From the NCBI GenBank assembly GCA_014879535.1, contig JACSRX010000019.1, forward strand, positions 1 to 64,000: a stretch of DNA of 64,000 bases. Direction: 5' to 3'. Position 1 is the stretch's first letter. Each line of letters starts with the position of its first letter. The translations under genes and the position numbers were made by a program. The notes below the pieces were generated by a model, which made no database searches, was not told the DNA's origin, and was given only the letters and a program-made list of their open reading frames with translations. The DNA comes from Chthoniobacterales bacterium (GTDB lineage: Bacteria > Verrucomicrobiota > Verrucomicrobiia > Chthoniobacterales > JACTMZ01). Positions 59,144 to 64,000 of this stretch are shown here, piece by piece.

Positions 59144-60256
59144 ATGACTCACGGCTCCTTGCGATTCCTCATTCTCCTCACCGCGGGACTTTGTTCCTGC
59201 GGGAGGCCCGACGCGCAGAAGTCCGCAGCCGCGCCGCCGGCCCCCGTGGAGGTCGCCGTCGCGGAGAAACGCACGATGCCGGTGCAGATGAAATCCATCG
59301 GCGCCGTCGAACCGATCGCCAGCGTGCAGATCAAATCGAAGGTGCAGGGCGAGATCCTGAAGGTTCACTTTGCCGACGGGGCCTCGGTCAAGGCGGGCGA
59401 CCTGCTTTTCAGCATCGACCCGCGGGCATTCGAAGCCGCCCTCAAACGTGCACAGGCCAACCTTGCCATGTCCCAGGCCACGGCGGACAACGCCTCCGAG
59501 CAGGCCGAGCGGTATGCCACGCTGATCAAGCGCGGCGCCGCCTCCAAGGAGCAGACCGCCCAGTTCCTCGCCACGGCCATTTCGCAGAAATCCGAATTGG
59601 CCGCCCGCCAGGCCGATGTGGACGAAGCGCAGCTGTCGCTCGACTGGACGCAGGTGCGCGCGCCGATTTCCGGGCGCGCAGGCGCCGCCCTGCTCAAGGC
59701 GGGGAACATCGTGCAGGCCAACGGGGAGAGCCTTGCGATCATCAACCAGATGCAGCCGATCTATGTGGCCTTCGCGCTGCCGGAGAATTCGCTGGACGAA
59801 CTCCGCCAATGGCTGGACCACGGCCCTCCCGTCGTCACCGCCTACGCTCCCGACACCGGGCGGCTCCTCGACACCGGCGAGCTCAGCTTCATCGACAATG
59901 CCGTGGACCGCGGTTCCGGCATGATCGCCTTCAAGGCCACGTTTCCCAACGCGGAGGAAAAGCTCTGGCCCGGGCTGTTCGTGGACGTGACGGTGAAGCT
60001 CACGGAAGAGCCCGATGTGACCGTCATTCCTGCCGTCGCCATCATGGAGGGCCAGCAGGGCTCCCAAGTCTTCGTCGTCGAGGGGGACACGGCCATCCTC
60101 CGCAAAATCGAGGTCGAGCGCACCGTGGACGGGTTGGCCATCATCGCGGGCGGCCTCCAACCCGGGGAAACGGTCATCACCACGGGGCAGCTGCGGGTCA
60201 GCGCGGACGGAAAAGTCATCGTCAAGAACAGCGAGGCGTCACCACCCGCGCCATGA
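59144..60256 (+). CDS. RND efflux periplasmic adaptor (membrane fusion protein), possible lipoprotein
   Basis: A 370-aa protein starting at MTHGSLRFLILLTAGLCSCGRPDAQK. The N-terminus is a signal peptide with a cysteine-containing end ('AGLCSCG') that may be lipidated. The adaptor body shows 'VEVAVAEKRTMPVQMKSIGAVEPIASVQIKSKVQGEILKVHFADGASVKAGDLLFSIDPRAFEAALKRA' (barrel-sandwich hybrid), a long coiled-coil hairpin ('QAEQYATLIKRGAASKEQ'-type segment), 'RAPISGRAGAALLKAGNIVQAN' and the beta-barrel domains. It links the inner-membrane pump to an outer-membrane channel. It overlaps the pump gene by 4 bp (ATGA). No outer-membrane TolC-like gene is in the window. Confidence 0.93.
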   Translation: MTHGSLRFLILLTAGLCSCGRPDAQKSAAAPPAPVEVAVAEKRTMPVQMKSIGAVEPIASVQIKSKVQGEILKVHFADGASVKAGDLLFSIDPRAFEAALKRAQANLAMSQATADNASEQAERYATLIKRGAASKEQTAQFLATAISQKSELAARQADVDEAQLSLDWTQVRAPISGRAGAALLKAGNIVQANGESLAIINQMQPIYVAFALPENSLDELRQWLDHGPPVVTAYAPDTGRLLDTGELSFIDNAVDRGSGMIAFKATFPNAEEKLWPGLFVDVTVKLTEEPDVTVIPAVAIMEGQQGSQVFVVEGDTAILRKIEVERTVDGLAIIAGGLQPGETVITTGQLRVSADGKVIVKNSEASPPAP

Positions 60257-63200
60257 GCCTGACCGATCCCTTCGTCCGGCGCCCCATCATGACGACCCTC
60301 GTCATGGTGAGCATCCTCGGCTGCGGGTTGTTCGCCTACATCCACCTGCCGGTCAGCGATCTTCCGGACGTCGATTTCCCCACGATCAACGTCTCCGCGA
60401 GCCTCCCCGGCGCCAGTTCCGAGACGATGGCCTCCTCCGTCGCCCTGCCGCTGGAAAAGAAATTCTCCACCATCGCCGGGATCGAGTCGATGACGTCCAC
60501 CAGCTCGCTCGGCTCCTCCAGCATCACGATCCAGTTCAATCTTTCGCGCGACATCGACGCCGCCGCGCAGGACGTGCAGGCCGCCATTTCCCAAGCCCAG
60601 CGCGATCTGCCGGTGGACATGCCCTCGCCGCCCTCCTTCCGCAAGGTCAATCCCGCCGAGCAGCCGATCCTTCTTCTTGCCGCCCACTCGGACACGCTGG
60701 CCTACAGCCAGGTGAACGAATACGCCGACACGCTCATCGCGCAGAGGCTCTCCACCGTGCTCGGCGTGGCGCAGGTCGATCTCTTCGGATCCCAGAAATA
60801 CGCCGTCCGGGTGAAGATCGATCCTCGCGAACTCGCAGCCCGCGGCATCGGCATCGACGAGGTGGAGTCCGCCATCCGCGAGGCCAACTCGAATGCCGCC
60901 ACCGGCGAGCTGGATACCGGCGCCAAGTCCCGGACCATCAAGGCAACCGGCCAGCTTGAGGACGCTGCCGCCTTCCGCGAACTCATCGTCAGCTACCGCA
61001 ATGGCTTCCCGGTCCGCCTGCGGGAGATTGCCACCGTCATCGATGGCGTCGAGGACGAGAAGAATCTCGGCTGGTATAACCTCACTCGCGGCGTGGTCCT
61101 GGCCATCCAGCGCCAACCGGGGGCGAACACGGTGGACGTGATCGACCGCATTCTGGAACTGCTCCCGGCCTATCAGGCCCAGCTCCCGGGCGGAATCAAG
61201 CTCGACATCCTCTACGACCGGTCCGCCTCGATCCGGGAATCCCTGCACGACGTCAAATTCACCCTGGGCCTTGCCATCGCCCTCGTCATCCTCGTCATCT
61301 TCATCTTCCTCCGCAACGTCCGCGCGACGCTCATTCCCAGCGCCGCAATCCCCCTGTCCATCATCGGCACGTTCGGCGTCATGTATCTTCTGGGATTCAG
61401 CGTGAACAATTTCTCGCTCATGGCCCTGATCCTCGCCGTGGGGTTCGTGGTCGATGACGCCATCGTCGTCCTGGAGAACATCATCCGCCACATCGAGAAG
61501 GGGGAAACGCCCATGCAGGCCGCGATCAAGGGCGGCCGCGAGATCGGCTTCACCATCCTGTCGATGACCCTGTCGCTCGCCGCGGTGTTCATCCCGGTCC
61601 TGTTCATGGGCGGGATCCTCGGACGCCTGCTCAACGAATTTGCCGTGACCATCGCCGTGGCCATTCTCATCTCGGGATTCATCTCATTGTCCCTCACCCC
61701 GATGCTCAGCAGCCGCTTCCTCAGGCAGGCCCACAGCGCGAGCAACAACATTGTCTTCCGGTGGTCGGAAGCCATCTTCGCGGGTTTCCTGTCAGCGTAT
61801 GAAAGGACGCTCCGTGTCGCCATCAGGCACCATGTTCTCGTTTCCCTTGCCGCGGTGGCCATGGCCGCCGCCACCGCGTGGCTCTTCATCATCGTGCCCA
61901 AGGGGTTTCTTCCCAACGAGGACGCCAACCGCATCATTGTCAGCACCGAGGCTGAGCAGGGCGTCGCCTTCGAGAAACTCGTCGAACTCCAGCAGCAGGC
62001 TGCGGAAATCGTCTCCCGCAACCCCAATGTCGAGGGATTCGTCTCGCGCATCGGCGGGGGGCAGGGTGCGCGCCTGGGCAACACCGGACGCCTGATCATA
62101 ACGCTCAAGCCTCGCAGTGAGCGCTCCCCGATCGACGAAGTCGTCCGCGAACTGCGGCGTGATCTCAGCGGCATCCCGGGCCTCAAGGTCTTCCCGCAGA
62201 ATCCCCCCACCATCCGCATCGGCGGCATGCTCACCAAGAGCCTCTACCAGTTCACCCTGTTCGGTCCGAACCTCGACCAGCTCTACGAGGCCGCGGGAAC
62301 GATGGAGGAGGCGATGCGCGGCGTTCCCGGGCTGATCGATGTCACCTCGGATCTCCAGGTCACCAATCCCGAGGTTCTGGTCGATATCAACCGCGACAAG
62401 GCCTCCGCCCTCGGCGTGAGCGCCGCCCAGATCGAACGGGCGCTCGGAGCCGCCTACTCGACGCGCCAGATCTCCACCATCTACACCCCGAACAACCAAT
62501 ACCGCATCATCATCGAGGCCAGCGACAACTTCAAACGCGAGGCCGCCGACCTTTCCCGCCTCTACGTCCGCTCCTCGACCACCGGCCGCCTCATCGCGCT
62601 CGACGCCATCGCGAAGTTCAAGACCCAGACCGGCCCCCTCACCGTCCAGCACCTCGGTCAACTTCCCGCCGTCACCCTCTCCTTCGATCTCGCCCCCGGC
62701 TATTCGTTGAGCGATGTCGTGCCGGTCATCCAGCGCCTCGCCGACTCCCAGGTGGGCGAAGGCATCAGCTCCCAATTCCAAGGCACTGCCCAGGCCTTCC
62801 AAGCCTCCCTCAACAACCTCGGCCTCCTTCTCATCATGGCCATCCTCGTCATCTACATCATCCTCGGCATCCTCTACGAGAGCTTCACCCACCCGCTCAC
62901 CATCCTGTCCGGTCTGCCTTCGGCCGGATTCGGCGCCCTGCTGACCCTTCTCCTCTTCGGGAAAGAACTCAACGTTTACGGCTTCGTCGGACTCCTCATG
63001 CTCATCGGCATCGTGAAGAAGAACGCCATCATGATGATCGACTTCGCTCTCGACGCCCAACGCCGGCACAATGTGCCGCCATCCCGCGCGATTTTCGATG
63101 CATGCCTCATCCGGTTCCGGCCGATCATGATGACCACCATGGCGGCGATGATGGGCACGCTTCCCATCGCCTTGGGTTTCGGCGCCGGTGGCGACGTGCG

Positions 63201-63369
63201 GCAACCCCTCGGACTCGCCGTGGTCGGCGGCCTCATCATCTCGCAGATCGTCACCCTCTACATCACGCCCATCATCTACCTCTACTTCGAGCGGATCGAG
63301 GGACTCTTCCGCAAGGACCGCGTGCTTCCCAAACCCGCCCACGGCGCGTCCCTTCCGGCCGCCGGCTGA
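60253..63369 (+). CDS. RND efflux pump (AcrB/MdtB-MdtC-like, HAE1 family)
   Basis: A 1038-aa inner-membrane transporter, the usual length for the family. It starts MSLTDPFVRRPIMTTLVMVSILGCGLFAY, the common N-terminal pattern. The proton-relay aspartates lie in TM4 'LILAVGFVVDDAIVVLENIIRHIE', and 'GGILGRLLNEFAVTIAVAILISGFISLSLTPMLSSRFLR' and the late 'GFVGLLMLIGIVKKNAIMMIDFALDAQRR' are typical of MdtB/MdtC-type pumps. The large porter domains carry 'PEVLVDINRDKASALGVSAAQIERALGAAYSTRQISTIYTPNNQY'. The ORF-track extension to 59191 is a different-frame read through the adaptor gene. Substrate unknown; no adjacent regulator was found. Confidence 0.95.
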   Translation: MSLTDPFVRRPIMTTLVMVSILGCGLFAYIHLPVSDLPDVDFPTINVSASLPGASSETMASSVALPLEKKFSTIAGIESMTSTSSLGSSSITIQFNLSRDIDAAAQDVQAAISQAQRDLPVDMPSPPSFRKVNPAEQPILLLAAHSDTLAYSQVNEYADTLIAQRLSTVLGVAQVDLFGSQKYAVRVKIDPRELAARGIGIDEVESAIREANSNAATGELDTGAKSRTIKATGQLEDAAAFRELIVSYRNGFPVRLREIATVIDGVEDEKNLGWYNLTRGVVLAIQRQPGANTVDVIDRILELLPAYQAQLPGGIKLDILYDRSASIRESLHDVKFTLGLAIALVILVIFIFLRNVRATLIPSAAIPLSIIGTFGVMYLLGFSVNNFSLMALILAVGFVVDDAIVVLENIIRHIEKGETPMQAAIKGGREIGFTILSMTLSLAAVFIPVLFMGGILGRLLNEFAVTIAVAILISGFISLSLTPMLSSRFLRQAHSASNNIVFRWSEAIFAGFLSAYERTLRVAIRHHVLVSLAAVAMAAATAWLFIIVPKGFLPNEDANRIIVSTEAEQGVAFEKLVELQQQAAEIVSRNPNVEGFVSRIGGGQGARLGNTGRLIITLKPRSERSPIDEVVRELRRDLSGIPGLKVFPQNPPTIRIGGMLTKSLYQFTLFGPNLDQLYEAAGTMEEAMRGVPGLIDVTSDLQVTNPEVLVDINRDKASALGVSAAQIERALGAAYSTRQISTIYTPNNQYRIIIEASDNFKREAADLSRLYVRSSTTGRLIALDAIAKFKTQTGPLTVQHLGQLPAVTLSFDLAPGYSLSDVVPVIQRLADSQVGEGISSQFQGTAQAFQASLNNLGLLLIMAILVIYIILGILYESFTHPLTILSGLPSAGFGALLTLLLFGKELNVYGFVGLLMLIGIVKKNAIMMIDFALDAQRRHNVPPSRAIFDACLIRFRPIMMTTMAAMMGTLPIALGFGAGGDVRQPLGLAVVGGLIISQIVTLYITPIIYLYFERIEGLFRKDRVLPKPAHGASLPAAG

Positions 63370-63399
63370 GAGCCCGCGACGCCAACCCGCCCCTGTCCA

Positions 63400-64000
63400 T
63401 CATGGCACCGGTGCCCCGGCCGATTGCCAGGCCTTGATGGCCTCGACGGGGTGGAGAAGCATGATGATATTGAGCGTGAGGTTGTCGCGGATCCAGAGAG
63501 CGCAGCCGATTTCCATGACGAGGACGGCCGTGACGGTCGCCCAGACCGGGAGGCGCCATGCGAGGAGGAACCCGAGGGACATCATGAGCAGGTCGCTCGC
63601 GGAATTCAGGATGCTGTCGCCGCTGTAGCCGAGGGCCATCGTGGCTTCGCGGTAGCGATTGATGATGAGGGGGGAGTTTTCCAGAAGTTCCCAGCCCGCC
63701 TCGATGATCACGGCGATGAGGTAGCGGGCGGAAAGGGGAAGCCGGCGGGCGAAGAGCCAGAGGAGGCCGTAGAAGGCCATGCCGTGGATGATGTGGGAAA
63801 AGGCGTAGGCGTCGGCAACGCGCTGGGAACATTCGGGACCCCAGATGTTCGAAGTCCACCAGCCGAATGCGCCGTCAGGGCCGAGCGGGGAGCGCCCCAT
63901 GGTCCACTCGATGAGGGCGAGCAGGGGAAAAATGGCGAAGGCGAGGACGAGCCAGAGGCGCCCGTGGTCTGCCGGTGCGGAAGGTTGCGGGTTGATGGCT
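63400..64000 (-). CDS. DUF2585-like membrane protein (N-terminus outside the window)
   Basis: The ORF track starts at 63900 (MGRSPLGPDGAFGWW), but the frame stays open with no start codon up to position 64000, reading '...HGRLWLVLAFAIFPLLALIEWTMGRSPLG'. The gene is therefore partial and runs off the edge. The visible part has a first membrane helix, 'MGRSPLGPDG', then 'DAYAFSHIIHGMAFYGLLWLFARRLPLSARYLIAVIIEAGWELLENSPLIINRYREATMALGYSGDSILNSASDLLMMSLGFLLAWRLPV', which matches the DUF2585 pattern ('TFSHIiHGf.FY', 'EaaWEilENsp.iI.RYR..T.al.Y.GDSiiNS'). The role of the family is not established. Confidence 0.88.
   Translation of the reverse strand, partial: AINPQPSAPADHGRLWLVLAFAIFPLLALIEWTMGRSPLGPDGAFGWWTSNIWGPECSQRVADAYAFSHIIHGMAFYGLLWLFARRLPLSARYLIAVIIEAGWELLENSPLIINRYREATMALGYSGDSILNSASDLLMMSLGFLLAWRLPVWATVTAVLVMEIGCALWIRDNLTLNIIMLLHPVEAIKAWQSAGAPVP

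Noticed and set aside
59191-60252. 354-codon N-terminal extension of the RND pump ORF
   Set aside because: It is an out-of-frame read through the adaptor gene; the pump starts at ATG 60253, which overlaps the adaptor stop.

Overview
This 64 kb window is GC-rich chromosomal DNA (roughly 62-66 % G+C by eye) from a Gram-negative, diderm bacterium. I think it is most likely Verrucomicrobiota, with moderate confidence. The support is a MoxR/DUF58/DUF4381/BatA/BatB-C/BatD/BatE operon, paired bactofilins (one with zinc ribbons), an LpxL-type acyltransferase fused to a heptosyltransferase, and an exported beta-propeller protein ending in the 'YRLSTSTNLSAW...FWRLE' tail common in that phylum. No rRNA, tRNA or CRISPR was found, so the placement rests on gene content only. 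Ribosome binding sites are weak throughout, so many starts were chosen by gene overlap and family alignment.

Layout. (1) 1-1201: the end of a small integron. Two low-GC cassettes read leftward, each preceded by a GTTRRRY-like core and followed by an attC candidate, and they diverge from a 49-codon integron-integrase N-terminus that is truncated. (2) 1202-7122: housekeeping genes on the minus strand (gyrB-recA, sucC-sucD), with a REP-like hairpin behind sucD. (3) 7298-11725: an STT3-like membrane protein, a dihydrolipoamide-dehydrogenase-like flavoprotein and two bactofilins. (4) 11790-34390: a large surface-polysaccharide locus on both strands with GT-C membrane glycosyltransferases, GT2/GT4/GT11 enzymes, SAM and FkbM methyltransferases, an MBOAT O-acyltransferase with an SGNH-like partner, a Wzx-like flippase, a Wzy/ligase-like protein and a PAS-only membrane sensor. 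(5) 34504-42898: the Bat (aerotolerance-type) operon. (6) 42975-51211: purK, the lipid A acyltransferase-heptosyltransferase fusion, an HtrA-like protease, polyphosphate kinase and exported MsrB-MsrA. (7) 51383-58616: an accessory block with an MmeI-like single-chain restriction-modification enzyme, three low-GC genes of unknown function (one with an R-x4-H HEPN-like motif), two tiny membrane proteins between 41-bp direct repeats, and a RelE/ParE-type toxin-antitoxin pair. (8) 59144-64000: an RND efflux adaptor and pump, and a DUF2585-like membrane protein running off the end.

How it fits together. Regions 3-6 are mostly envelope biology: building and decorating a surface glycan and lipid A, envelope quality control, and repair of exported proteins. 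Regions 1 and 7 are the mobile and defensive parts, visible as a drop in GC, unknown proteins, repeats and recombination sites. The most notable observations are the degenerate integron at the left edge and the composition-shifted target-recognition segment inside the MmeI-like enzyme, followed directly by an uncharacterised low-GC gene trio.
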